NCBI RefSeq assembly: GCF_007829335.1
Contig: NZ_VIWO01000007.1
Span: forward strand, 1-64,000
DNA from: Chitinophaga polysaccharea
GTDB lineage: Bacteria; Bacteroidota; Bacteroidia; Chitinophagales; Chitinophagaceae
Length of the DNA stretch: 64,000 nucleotides
Direction of reading: 5' to 3'
The notes beneath the pieces are model-generated. The model was not told where the DNA came from. It saw only the letters and a list, made by a program, of their open reading frames with translations, and did not search any database. The translations under genes and the position numbers were made by a program. Below are positions 43,470 through 51,733 of this stretch, one piece after another (the stretch's first letter is position 1; each line of letters opens with the position of its first letter).

Positions 43470-44387
43470 ATGGTAAAAAACGATTTCATCTCTTTTATAC
43501 ACGGGTTACAGGACGAAATTTGTGCTGCCCTGGAAAAGACCGACGGTAAAGCTACCTTCCGGGAAGACCGGTGGGAACGGGCCGGCGGCGGTGGCGGAAA
43601 ATCACGCGTAATCGCCAATGGAAATGTATTTGAAAAAGGGGGCGTAAACACCTCCGTAGTACATGGCGACCTGCCAGAAGCCATGGCACAGCAGTTTGGC
43701 GTTTCCAACAGCCAGTTCATGGCCTGCGGCATCTCCCTGGTTATTCATCCCCTCAATCCGTTTGTACCTACCGTACATGCTAACTTCCGCTACTTTGAAC
43801 TGTATGAAGCCAACGGTACGCTGAAAGACAACTGGTTTGGCGGTGGCGCCGACCTGACGCCCTATTACCTGGACGAAAAAGATGGCATCCATTTTCACCA
43901 GACCTTTAAAAATGCCTGCGATCCTTTCGGCACAGACCTCTACCCAAAATATAAAAAACACTGCGATGAATATTTTATCAATAAACATCGCAACAACGAA
44001 GCCCGCGGTATAGGCGGTATTTTCTACGATTATCTCCGGCCTAACGAAAGCAAAACAGCAGAGGAACTGCTGGCCTTTTCCCAAGCCAATGGCAATGCCT
44101 TCCTGGAGGCGTACCTGCCTATCGTGGAAAAAAACAAGCACACTCCCTACACCGAAGAGCATAAAAGCTGGCAGGCGTACAGACGTGGACGTTATGTAGA
44201 GTTCAATCTCATACATGACAGGGGCACCCTGTTTGGCTTAAAAACCAATGGCCGCACCGAATCCATCCTGATGAGCCTTCCCCCTGTAGCCCGCTGGGAA
44301 TACGACTTCCACACTACTCCGGGAAGCCCCGAAGCACAGCTGGAAGAGTTTTTAAAGCCACGCGACTGGACAAAGACAGCCCAATAG
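43470..44387 (+). CDS. hemF: Oxygen-dependent coproporphyrinogen III oxidase
   Basis: 305 residues. Converts coproporphyrinogen III to protoporphyrinogen IX with O2. Marks: WERAGGGGGKSRVI, NPFVPTVHANFRYFE, WFGGGADLTPYYL, HKRGIGG-type RNNEARGIGGIFYDYL and RRGRYVEFNLIHDRGTLFGLKTNGRTESILMS region (split over positions about 235-270). Its presence indicates an aerobic life style; an oxygen-independent HemN is not in the window. Gap of 39 bases from hemE, 22 to hemB. Confidence 0.95.
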   Translation: MVKNDFISFIHGLQDEICAALEKTDGKATFREDRWERAGGGGGKSRVIANGNVFEKGGVNTSVVHGDLPEAMAQQFGVSNSQFMACGISLVIHPLNPFVPTVHANFRYFELYEANGTLKDNWFGGGADLTPYYLDEKDGIHFHQTFKNACDPFGTDLYPKYKKHCDEYFINKHRNNEARGIGGIFYDYLRPNESKTAEELLAFSQANGNAFLEAYLPIVEKNKHTPYTEEHKSWQAYRRGRYVEFNLIHDRGTLFGLKTNGRTESILMSLPPVARWEYDFHTTPGSPEAQLEEFLKPRDWTKTAQ

Positions 44388-44409
44388 AAACAATAAAACT
44401 TTTATAAAG

Positions 44410-45381
44410 ATGATCAGAAGAAACAGAATCCTAAGAGTATCTCCCGCCATTCGTGCAATGGTAGCGGAAACTATATTAACACCCAGCGACTTCATTGCGC
44501 CGTTATTTGTTACCGAAGGAGAAAATGTGAAAGAAGAGATCAGCTCTATGCCAGGCTATTTCAGGTACTCGTTGGACCTGACCATTAAAGAAGCTAAAGA
44601 GCTCTGGAGCCTCGGCATTAAAAGTGTTTTACTGTTTGTAAAAGCGCCCGACAATGTAAAAGATAATAAAGGAACGGAAGCCGTTAATCCCAACGGACTA
44701 ATGCAACGCGCTATCCGTGGCATCAAGAATGCCATCCCGGAAATAGTGGTGATGACGGATGTGGCCCTGGACCCTTACTCCTCCTATGGCCATGATGGTA
44801 TTGTAGAAGGTACCGAAATTGTGAACGATCCTACTGTGGAGGTACTGGCACGTATGAGCCTCAGTCATGCACAGGCAGGCGCCGACATCGTAGCACCCAG
44901 CGATATGATGGATGGCCGTATCCTTGCTATCCGTAATATCCTGGAGGAAAATGGCTTCGATAAAACCGGTATAATGGCCTACAGCGCCAAATATGCTTCC
45001 TGCTTCTATGGCCCCTTCCGCGATGCACTCGACTCTGCGCCCGGATTCGGTGATAAAAAAACCTACCAGATGGACTACGCCAATTCCCGCGAAGCCATTA
45101 AGGAAACACTGATGGACATTGAAGAAGGCGCAGATATCGTGATGGTAAAACCAGCGATGGCCTACCTCGATATCATGCGTATCATTAAAGACCGTGTAAC
45201 CGTTCCCGTTAGTGCCTATCACGTAAGCGGTGAATATTCCATGATCAAAGCAGCAGCAGAAAGAGGATGGCTCAATGAAAACAAGGCCGTCCTGGAAAGC
45301 CTTACCAGCATTAAGCGTGCAGGTGCTGATCTGATTGCTACCTATTTCGCGAAAGACGCCGTAAAACTGCTGAATGCATAA
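44410..45381 (+). CDS. hemB: Delta-aminolevulinic acid dehydratase (porphobilinogen synthase)
   Basis: 323 residues. Condenses two 5-aminolevulinates into porphobilinogen. Schiff-base lysines are in AYSAKYASCFYGPFRDA and DIVMVKPAMAYLD. MTDVALDPYSSYGHDG lacks the cluster of cysteines of the zinc form (D-x-A-L-D-P-Y instead of C-x-C), so it is probably of the magnesium/potassium-activated type. Sits out of pathway order between hemF and hemL. Confidence 0.95.
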   Translation: MIRRNRILRVSPAIRAMVAETILTPSDFIAPLFVTEGENVKEEISSMPGYFRYSLDLTIKEAKELWSLGIKSVLLFVKAPDNVKDNKGTEAVNPNGLMQRAIRGIKNAIPEIVVMTDVALDPYSSYGHDGIVEGTEIVNDPTVEVLARMSLSHAQAGADIVAPSDMMDGRILAIRNILEENGFDKTGIMAYSAKYASCFYGPFRDALDSAPGFGDKKTYQMDYANSREAIKETLMDIEEGADIVMVKPAMAYLDIMRIIKDRVTVPVSAYHVSGEYSMIKAAAERGWLNENKAVLESLTSIKRAGADLIATYFAKDAVKLLNA

Positions 45382-45418
45382 TTCAGTATCTTGCGTAAAA
45401 CAATAAATCATCCCACAG

Positions 45419-46705
45419 ATGTACAGTAAAAGTGAAATGTTATTCGGGAAGGCCAAAGAGGTGATCCCTGGCGGCGTAAACTCTCCCGTACGTGCATTTA
45501 AAAGCGTAGGCGGCACTCCCATATTCATGGAACGCGCGAAAGGCGCCTACATGTACGATGTAGACGGTAACCGCTATATTGACTATATTAATTCCTGGGG
45601 CCCGATGATCCTTGGTCATGCTTATGAGCCCGTAGTGAAAGCGATCCAGGAATATGCCACCTACTCCACTTCTTTCGGTGCTCCCACCGAACTGGAAATA
45701 AAAATTGCAGAACTAATTGTGAGCATGGTACCTAATATCGACATGGTACGCATGGTCAATTCCGGCACAGAAGCCTGTATGACGGCCCTCAGGCTGGCCC
45801 GGGGCTATACCGGCCGGAATAAATTCATCAAGTTTGAAGGCTGCTACCATGGGCATGCCGATGCGTTCCTGGTGAGCGCCGGCAGTGGCGTTGCTACGCT
45901 GGGCCTCCAGTCTATTCCCGGTGTAACTGCTACCGTAGCCGATGATACGCTTACCGCTCCCTATAATAACCTGCCGGCAGTAGAACAACTGGTAGCAACA
46001 TACGCAGGACAAATTGCAGCTATCATCGTAGAACCGATAGCTGGCAATATGGGCTGTATCCTGCCACAACCGGGATTCCTGGAAGGACTGCGCAAGATTT
46101 GCGATGAGCATAATATCGTGCTGATCTTTGATGAGGTGATGACTGGCTTCCGGCTGGCCCGTGGCGGTGCACAGGAACTGCTGGGCATTAAAGCCGACCT
46201 GGTTACCTTCGGTAAAATTATCGGTGCTGGCATGCCGGTAGGCGCCATTGCGGGTCCAAGAGAAATCATGGAAAACCTGGCGCCCGCAGGGAAAGTATAC
46301 CAGGCAGGTACCCTGAGTGGTAACCCGATCGCTATGATCGCAGGCTATACCTTACTGCAAACGCTCAACGACAACCCGGTGATCTACCAGCAACTCGCCG
46401 AAAAAGCCACCTACCTGGTAAATGGCTTAAAAGAAGCCTTTGGCGCGGCCGGTATCGTTCATAGTATTAACCAGATAGGCTCTATGCTGAGCGCACACTT
46501 TACCGAGTATCCAATTATCGATTTCTCGTCTGCCTCTGCCGCCAATAACGAAATATTCAGGCGTTTCTTCCATGCTATGCTGGAACGCGGCGTATACCTG
46601 CCGCCTTCTGCCTTCGAAAGTTGGTTCATGTCCAATGCACTCACCACCGAAGACCTGGATCAAACCATAGCCGCTGCTAAATCTGCCATGCAGGCAATCA
46701 AATAG
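45419..46705 (+). CDS. hemL: Glutamate-1-semialdehyde 2,1-aminomutase
   Basis: 428 residues, PLP enzyme converting glutamate-1-semialdehyde to 5-aminolevulinate, partner of HemA. Marks: VIPGGVNSPVRAFKSVGG, YIDYINSWGPMILGHA, MVNSGTEACMTALRLARG, FEGCYHGHADAFLV, IFDEVMTGFRLARGGAQ and the PLP lysine in TFGKIIGAGMPVGA. Last gene of the hem operon; a terminator follows. Confidence 0.96.
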   Translation: MYSKSEMLFGKAKEVIPGGVNSPVRAFKSVGGTPIFMERAKGAYMYDVDGNRYIDYINSWGPMILGHAYEPVVKAIQEYATYSTSFGAPTELEIKIAELIVSMVPNIDMVRMVNSGTEACMTALRLARGYTGRNKFIKFEGCYHGHADAFLVSAGSGVATLGLQSIPGVTATVADDTLTAPYNNLPAVEQLVATYAGQIAAIIVEPIAGNMGCILPQPGFLEGLRKICDEHNIVLIFDEVMTGFRLARGGAQELLGIKADLVTFGKIIGAGMPVGAIAGPREIMENLAPAGKVYQAGTLSGNPIAMIAGYTLLQTLNDNPVIYQQLAEKATYLVNGLKEAFGAAGIVHSINQIGSMLSAHFTEYPIIDFSSASAANNEIFRRFFHAMLERGVYLPPSAFESWFMSNALTTEDLDQTIAAAKSAMQAIK

Positions 46706-46732
46706 TTAACAATCCAATCCTGTGCTGAGTGG

Positions 46733-46770
46733 AAAAGGCTGCCTCATACCCTGGGGCGGCCTTTTATTTT
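46733..46770 (+). terminator. Terminator of the hemA-hemL operon
   Basis: Stem AAAAGGCTGCC (46733-46743) / GGCGGCCTTTT (46755-46765), 11 bp with one G-U pair, 11-base loop, then ATTTTT. Confidence 0.8.
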
Positions 46771-46880
46771 TCCCTTCAAACCTGCTCTCCAAGCGCCCTT
46801 TTTATTCAACAGGCTCCTTACCTTTTATCCGGCTATATTCCCTTTACAATAAACTAACCTGCCAATAATTCAAAAAATAT

Positions 46881-46888
46881 TATTTTTG
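46881..46888 (+). promoter_or_regulatory. -7 box seven bases before the start of the 139-residue protein
   Basis: TATTTTTG, full consensus, ending seven bases before the ATG at 46896. A third case of a -7 box almost touching a start codon. Confidence 0.4.
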
Positions 46889-46895
46889 GGCCTTC

Positions 46896-47315
46896 ATGAA
46901 TAACCAGCTGCCCATATTAAAACGTTGGATAACTGTCGCCTTCCTGCTGTGTATACAGCTGGTAGCCGGCGTTGTACCTACGTTTGCGGCACATCGTCAG
47001 TTCCTGCACGAAATCCGGGTACAACAGGCGCAGCAAGACCAGCTGCTACACCTGGTAAACAAAATACCAGTGCAACTGGAAGCCGATGACGATGGCATAG
47101 ATGTATGGCACGTAACCAAACATCGTCGTAAAACGCGCTGGTGCCTCACTGCCTCCGCACCACAGGTAAGTACGGCTACCCGTATTGTATACCTGGACCC
47201 TGATAACACGGCAAGAAGTATTTATCTCACCGAAAATAAAACCGGTGAATATGTGCGCCAGAAGTCCTTTCTGCCCGCCTACTATTCTTTTCTCTTCCGG
47301 TTTACCCCCTTCTGA
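46896..47315 (+). CDS. Small exported protein of unknown function
   Basis: 139 residues. A signal peptide or anchor spans about 10-31 (WITVAFLLCIQLVAGVVPTFAA). The rest has a short acidic stretch (LEADDDGIDVWH), a basic one (KHRRKTRWC) and an aromatic C-terminus (FLPAYYSFLFRFTPF). I recognise no family. It precedes the RND efflux operon by 136 bases in the same direction and could belong with it, but the C-terminal Phe could also mean outer-membrane association. Confidence 0.6.
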   Translation: MNNQLPILKRWITVAFLLCIQLVAGVVPTFAAHRQFLHEIRVQQAQQDQLLHLVNKIPVQLEADDDGIDVWHVTKHRRKTRWCLTASAPQVSTATRIVYLDPDNTARSIYLTENKTGEYVRQKSFLPAYYSFLFRFTPF

Positions 47316-47420
47316 ATACCACCCTCTTTTGCCATTGTACCCACTTTTATTGTTTAAGGAGATGCCTGCATTTGCTGTTATTCCGGCAAACAGGTAGCTG
47401 CTGTGTTGTATTCACTTATT

Positions 47421-47433
47421 CCGGTTAAACCGG
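47421..47433. promoter_or_regulatory. Palindrome upstream of the efflux operon
   Basis: CCGGTTAAACCGG: 6-bp arms around one base, 18 bases before the ATG of the membrane fusion protein. Candidate operator for a TetR- or MarR-like repressor; none is encoded nearby. Confidence 0.3.
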
Positions 47434-47451
47434 GATCAATATCTTATTGCT

Positions 47452-48570
47452 ATGCGTCATTATACAGGGATCTTAACATCGCTGACCGCTCTTTTTATGG
47501 CTGGTTGTGCCACCAAGGGAGAAAGTACCAACAAAGAGGCACTGAAATCATTACCTGTTACCACCCTGGTAACAAAAGATACTACACTCCACCGCTCTTA
47601 CGTAACCGATATACAGGCAGTGCAAAATGTAGAAATACGGGCCCGTGTAAATGGGTTTCTCGATAAAATATTCATAGACGAAGGACAGGAAGTAAAAAAA
47701 GGGCAACTGCTCTTCGGTATCAGCGACGCTGAGTACCGGGCTGAGCTGGTAAAAGCCAAAGCAGTACTGAGCAGTTTGATTGCTGAAAGTAAAGCGGCCG
47801 CACTGGAAGTAGACCGCGTTACTTTGCTGGTAGATAAAAAAGTAATCGCCCCCTCCGAACTGGAGGTAGCCAACGCCAAGCTCGCAGCGGCGCAGGCCAA
47901 AATAGAAGAAGCCCGTTCCGCTGTTTCCAATGCGGAAATGCGTCTCTCCTATACCAGCATCCGCGCGCCTTTCGATGGTATTATTGACCGTATTCCCCTG
48001 AAAAAAGGAAGTCTCATCAGCGAGGGTACCCTGTTAACTACGGTATCGGATACACGTGAAGTATATGCTTATTTCAACGTATCTGAAACGGAATACCTGC
48101 AATACAATAAGGCGCTCGCCAAAGGCGATAATAGCTACCGCAAAGTAGCGCTCGTACTGGCAGATGGGGCAGACTACAACCAACCCGGCAATATAGAAAC
48201 CATGGAGGGAGAATTTGAAGAAAATACTGGCTCCATTGCCTTCCGTGCCCGTTTCCCCAACCCGTCCAAACTCCTGAAACATGGCGCCAGCGGTAAAGTG
48301 CGGCTCACTACCGAAATGGATAGCGCTATCATCATCCCGCAGAAAGCTGTATTCGAAATGCAGGATAAGAACTATGTTTTCGTGGTAGATGCTGCCAACA
48401 GAGTGAAAATGAAAAACTTCATCCCGCAGGCCCGCTTCGCGCATTTCTACATTGTAAAATCCGGTCTTACACCCGGCGAACGCATTGTATGCGAAGGTGT
48501 GCGCAATATCCGCGATGGTATCGAAATCGCCCCGCGCAGCCTGCCCATGGATAGTTTACTGAGTTTGTAA
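47452..48570 (+). CDS. RND efflux periplasmic adaptor (membrane fusion protein)
   Basis: 372 residues. Signal with lipobox FMAGC (Cys19), so a lipoprotein of the AcrA/MexA group. Biotinyl-lipoyl-like halves flank a helical hairpin: VEIRARVNGFLDKIFIDEGQEVKKGQLLF, read as about 62-90, then a coiled coil (105-160) and AEMRLSYTSIRAPFDGIIDR-type hybrid motif; a beta-barrel and membrane-proximal domain follow (IIIPQKAVFEMQDKNYVF). Bridges the inner-membrane pump and outer-membrane channel encoded by the next two genes; gap of 22 bases to the pump gene. Confidence 0.93.
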   Translation: MRHYTGILTSLTALFMAGCATKGESTNKEALKSLPVTTLVTKDTTLHRSYVTDIQAVQNVEIRARVNGFLDKIFIDEGQEVKKGQLLFGISDAEYRAELVKAKAVLSSLIAESKAAALEVDRVTLLVDKKVIAPSELEVANAKLAAAQAKIEEARSAVSNAEMRLSYTSIRAPFDGIIDRIPLKKGSLISEGTLLTTVSDTREVYAYFNVSETEYLQYNKALAKGDNSYRKVALVLADGADYNQPGNIETMEGEFEENTGSIAFRARFPNPSKLLKHGASGKVRLTTEMDSAIIIPQKAVFEMQDKNYVFVVDAANRVKMKNFIPQARFAHFYIVKSGLTPGERIVCEGVRNIRDGIEIAPRSLPMDSLLSL

Positions 48571-48592
48571 TCACAGCTGAAATCACAGAATA

Positions 48593-51500
48593 ATGTTCGA
48601 AATCTTTATAAAAAGGCCAGTGCTGTCACTGGTCATATCGCTTATTATCACCCTGGTAGGCTTACTGGCGCTCTTTACCCTGCCAGTAACCCAATTCCCC
48701 GATATTGTACCTCCCTCGGTAACGGTAACGGCCAAATATACCGGCGCCAACGCAGAAGTATCCGCCAAAGCCGTGTCTACTCCCCTGGAACGAGCCATCA
48801 ACGGCGTACCGGGCATGACTTATATGTCGTCTGTTTCCAGCAATGACGGGATCACTGTTATCCAGGTATTCTTCCAGGTAGGTACAGACCCCGATCAGGC
48901 AGCTGTAAACGTTCAAAACCGGGTAGCTACCATTATCGATGAGCTACCGGAAGAAGTAATTAAAGCCGGCGTGACCACGGAGAAAGAGGTAAACAGTATG
49001 CTGCTCTACCTCAACGTGATGAGTGAAGACACCACCCTCAATGAACAGTTTATTTACAACTTCGCAGATATCAACGTACTGCAGGAGCTGAAGCGTATTG
49101 ACGGCGTAGGACGTGCGGAAATTATGGGCGCTAAGGAATACGCGATGCGCGTGTGGCTGAAACCCGATCGCATGCTGGCCTACAACGTATCTGCTGAAGA
49201 AGTGGTACAAGCTATCCGTCGCCAGAATATCGAAGCTGCCCCCGGTAAAACGGGCGAAAGCTCCGATAAAAATCCCCTGATGCTGCAGTACGTGCTAAGA
49301 TACACCGGTAAATTTTTTGAACCGGAACAATACCAGCAAATTGTATTGCGCGCAGGACAAGATGGATCGGTACTTCACCTGAAAGATATTGCCGATGTGG
49401 AATTCGGCTCACTCACCTACAGCATGGTATCCAAAACCGATGGTAAGCCATCGGCCTCCATCATGCTCAAACAACGGCCTGGCTCCAATGCCCGCGATGT
49501 GATCAACAACGTGAAAATGAAGATGGAAGAGATGAAAAACAGCTCTTTTCCTCCCGGCATGACCTACAACTTCAACTACGATGTATCCCGCTTCCTGGAT
49601 GCTTCCATCCATGAAGTGGTACGTACCCTGTTTGAAGCCTTCCTGCTGGTATTTATCGTGGTGTTTATCTTCCTCCAGGATTTCCGCTCTACCCTCATTC
49701 CCGCGCTGGCGGTGCCGGTAGCATTGATCGGTACCCTGGCCTTTATGCAGATGATGGGCTTTTCCATTAACCTGCTCACGCTCTTTGCCCTCGTACTGGC
49801 TATCGGTATCGTGGTCGACAATGCGATAGTAGTGGTAGAAGCTGTGCACGTAAAAATGAGCGAAGAACATCTTTCCCCCATGGATGCCACCCTCTCCGCC
49901 ATGCGGGAAATCAGCGGCGCGCTGGTAGCCATCACCCTGGTAATGTCGGCGGTATTTATTCCCGTTGCCTTCCTCTCCGGCCCTGTGGGCGTATTTTACA
50001 GGCAGTTCTCCCTCACCCTGGCTATCTCCATCGTGATTTCAGGTATCAACGCGGTAACGTTAACGCCGGCACTCTGTGCCATCATGCTGAAAGATACCCA
50101 CGGAAAGCCCCGTAAAAAGAACTTATTACAACGGTTCTTCAACGGCTTCAACAAAGGTTATAATGCCACTGAAAATAAATACGCCAAACTGGTGGGCTTC
50201 ATCGCCGGCAGGCGCCTCATCACGCTGGCCGCCCTGCTCTTCTTCTTTGCAGCCACGTGGGGCGTAAGCGCTATCCTACCTTCCGGCTTTATTCCAACGG
50301 AAGACCAGGGAATGATTTATGTAAACGTGACCACACCTCCCGGCGCCACTGTAGAGCGTACGGAGGAAGTACTGGACCAGGTACAGGCCATTGCGCAGCA
50401 ACTGGGCGAAGTAGAATCAGTATCCACACTGGCAGGTTACAGCCTGGTAAACGAAGTAGCCGGAGCCTCTTACGGTATGGGCATGGTAAACCTGAAACCC
50501 TGGGAGGATCGCGAAGCATCGGTACAAAAAATTATCGAAGTGCTGCAGCAAAAAACGGCCGGAATTGCTGATGCCAGCATCGAGTTTTTCCCACCGCCTA
50601 CTGTTCCGGGCTTCGGTAACTCCAGCGGCTTTGAGCTTCGGCTGCTGGATCGCAGCGGTAGCGGCGACCTGCGCCAGACGGCTCAGATCACCAACCAGTT
50701 TATTGACGCACTGAAACGGCGGAAAGAAATAGGCAGCGCCTTCACCAGCTTCGATGCGGAATTCCCGCAATACCTGATCCATGTGGATCAGGCCATGGCG
50801 GCAAAGAAAGGTGTAAGCATAGATAATGCGATGAGCAACCTGCAAACACTACTGGGAAGCTTTTACGCTTCTAACTTTATCCGCTTTGGCCAGATGTACA
50901 AAGTAATGGTGCAGGCCGATCCCCGCTATAGAACCAAACCCGACGACCTGCTGCGCCTCCATGTAAAAAATGATCGCGGCGAAATGGTGTCTTACTCCGA
51001 CTTTGTAAAACTGGAGCGGGTATATGGCCCGGAACAGCTGACCCGTTACAATATGTACACCGCCGCTATGATCAATGGTGACGCGGCCCCGGGATTCAGC
51101 AGCACCCAGGCCATTGCGGCTGTACAGGAAGTAGCAGCGAAAGAGCTGCCCCGTGGCTATAGCTATGAATGGAGCGGTATGACGCGTGAACAGATCCTCT
51201 CTGGTAACCAGGCTATCTATATTTTCATTATTGTACTGGTGTTTGTGTACCTGTTGCTGGCTGCCCAATACGAAAGCTTCCTCTTGCCGTTGCCGGTACT
51301 ATTATCATTACCGGCGGGCATTTTCGGCGCCTTCCTGTCGCTGAAACTACTGGGCCTGGAAAACAACATCTACGCCCAGGTGGCCCTGGTAATGCTGATT
51401 GGCTTGCTGGGTAAAAACGCTATTCTCATCGTGGAATTTGCCATCCTGCGGAACAAGCATGGCGCTACAGTAATGGAAGCAGCCAAAGAAGGCGCGGTAT

Positions 51501-51733
51501 CCAGGTTGCGTCCTATCCTGATGACTTCCTTTGCTTTCATTGCCGGATTGATCCCGCTTTGTATTGCCTCCGGCGCCGGCGCTATGGGTAACCGCTCTAT
51601 TGGTACTGCCGCTGCCGGTGGTATGTTGATCGGGACCATCTTCGGCGTGCTAATCATACCCGGATTATATGTGCTGTTTGCCTCGATGACCCGGAAAAAA
51701 TCCGTAGAACTTAAAGCTTACACTAATGAATAA
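48593..51733 (+). CDS. RND efflux pump, HAE1 family (AcrB-like)
   Basis: 1046 residues with the standard 12 membrane helices and two large periplasmic loops. Marks: FIKRPVLSLVISLIITLVG, LPVTQFPDIVPPSVTVTA, and the proton-relay helix IGIVVDNAIVVVEAV. Asp409 is present; the next residue, usually a second Asp (Asp408 of E. coli AcrB), is Asn410. The relay lysine is kept in LIGLLGKNAILIVEF. Exports hydrophobic or amphiphilic compounds using the proton gradient. Its end overlaps the channel gene by eight bases. Confidence 0.95.
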   Translation: MFEIFIKRPVLSLVISLIITLVGLLALFTLPVTQFPDIVPPSVTVTAKYTGANAEVSAKAVSTPLERAINGVPGMTYMSSVSSNDGITVIQVFFQVGTDPDQAAVNVQNRVATIIDELPEEVIKAGVTTEKEVNSMLLYLNVMSEDTTLNEQFIYNFADINVLQELKRIDGVGRAEIMGAKEYAMRVWLKPDRMLAYNVSAEEVVQAIRRQNIEAAPGKTGESSDKNPLMLQYVLRYTGKFFEPEQYQQIVLRAGQDGSVLHLKDIADVEFGSLTYSMVSKTDGKPSASIMLKQRPGSNARDVINNVKMKMEEMKNSSFPPGMTYNFNYDVSRFLDASIHEVVRTLFEAFLLVFIVVFIFLQDFRSTLIPALAVPVALIGTLAFMQMMGFSINLLTLFALVLAIGIVVDNAIVVVEAVHVKMSEEHLSPMDATLSAMREISGALVAITLVMSAVFIPVAFLSGPVGVFYRQFSLTLAISIVISGINAVTLTPALCAIMLKDTHGKPRKKNLLQRFFNGFNKGYNATENKYAKLVGFIAGRRLITLAALLFFFAATWGVSAILPSGFIPTEDQGMIYVNVTTPPGATVERTEEVLDQVQAIAQQLGEVESVSTLAGYSLVNEVAGASYGMGMVNLKPWEDREASVQKIIEVLQQKTAGIADASIEFFPPPTVPGFGNSSGFELRLLDRSGSGDLRQTAQITNQFIDALKRRKEIGSAFTSFDAEFPQYLIHVDQAMAAKKGVSIDNAMSNLQTLLGSFYASNFIRFGQMYKVMVQADPRYRTKPDDLLRLHVKNDRGEMVSYSDFVKLERVYGPEQLTRYNMYTAAMINGDAAPGFSSTQAIAAVQEVAAKELPRGYSYEWSGMTREQILSGNQAIYIFIIVLVFVYLLLAAQYESFLLPLPVLLSLPAGIFGAFLSLKLLGLENNIYAQVALVMLIGLLGKNAILIVEFAILRNKHGATVMEAAKEGAVSRLRPILMTSFAFIAGLIPLCIASGAGAMGNRSIGTAAAGGMLIGTIFGVLIIPGLYVLFASMTRKKSVELKAYTNE

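Noticed and set aside
40600..46705. Missing or split heme gene
   Set aside because: Each hem gene has normal length and intact active-site motifs; overlaps hemC/hemD and hemD/hemE are ordinary translational coupling.
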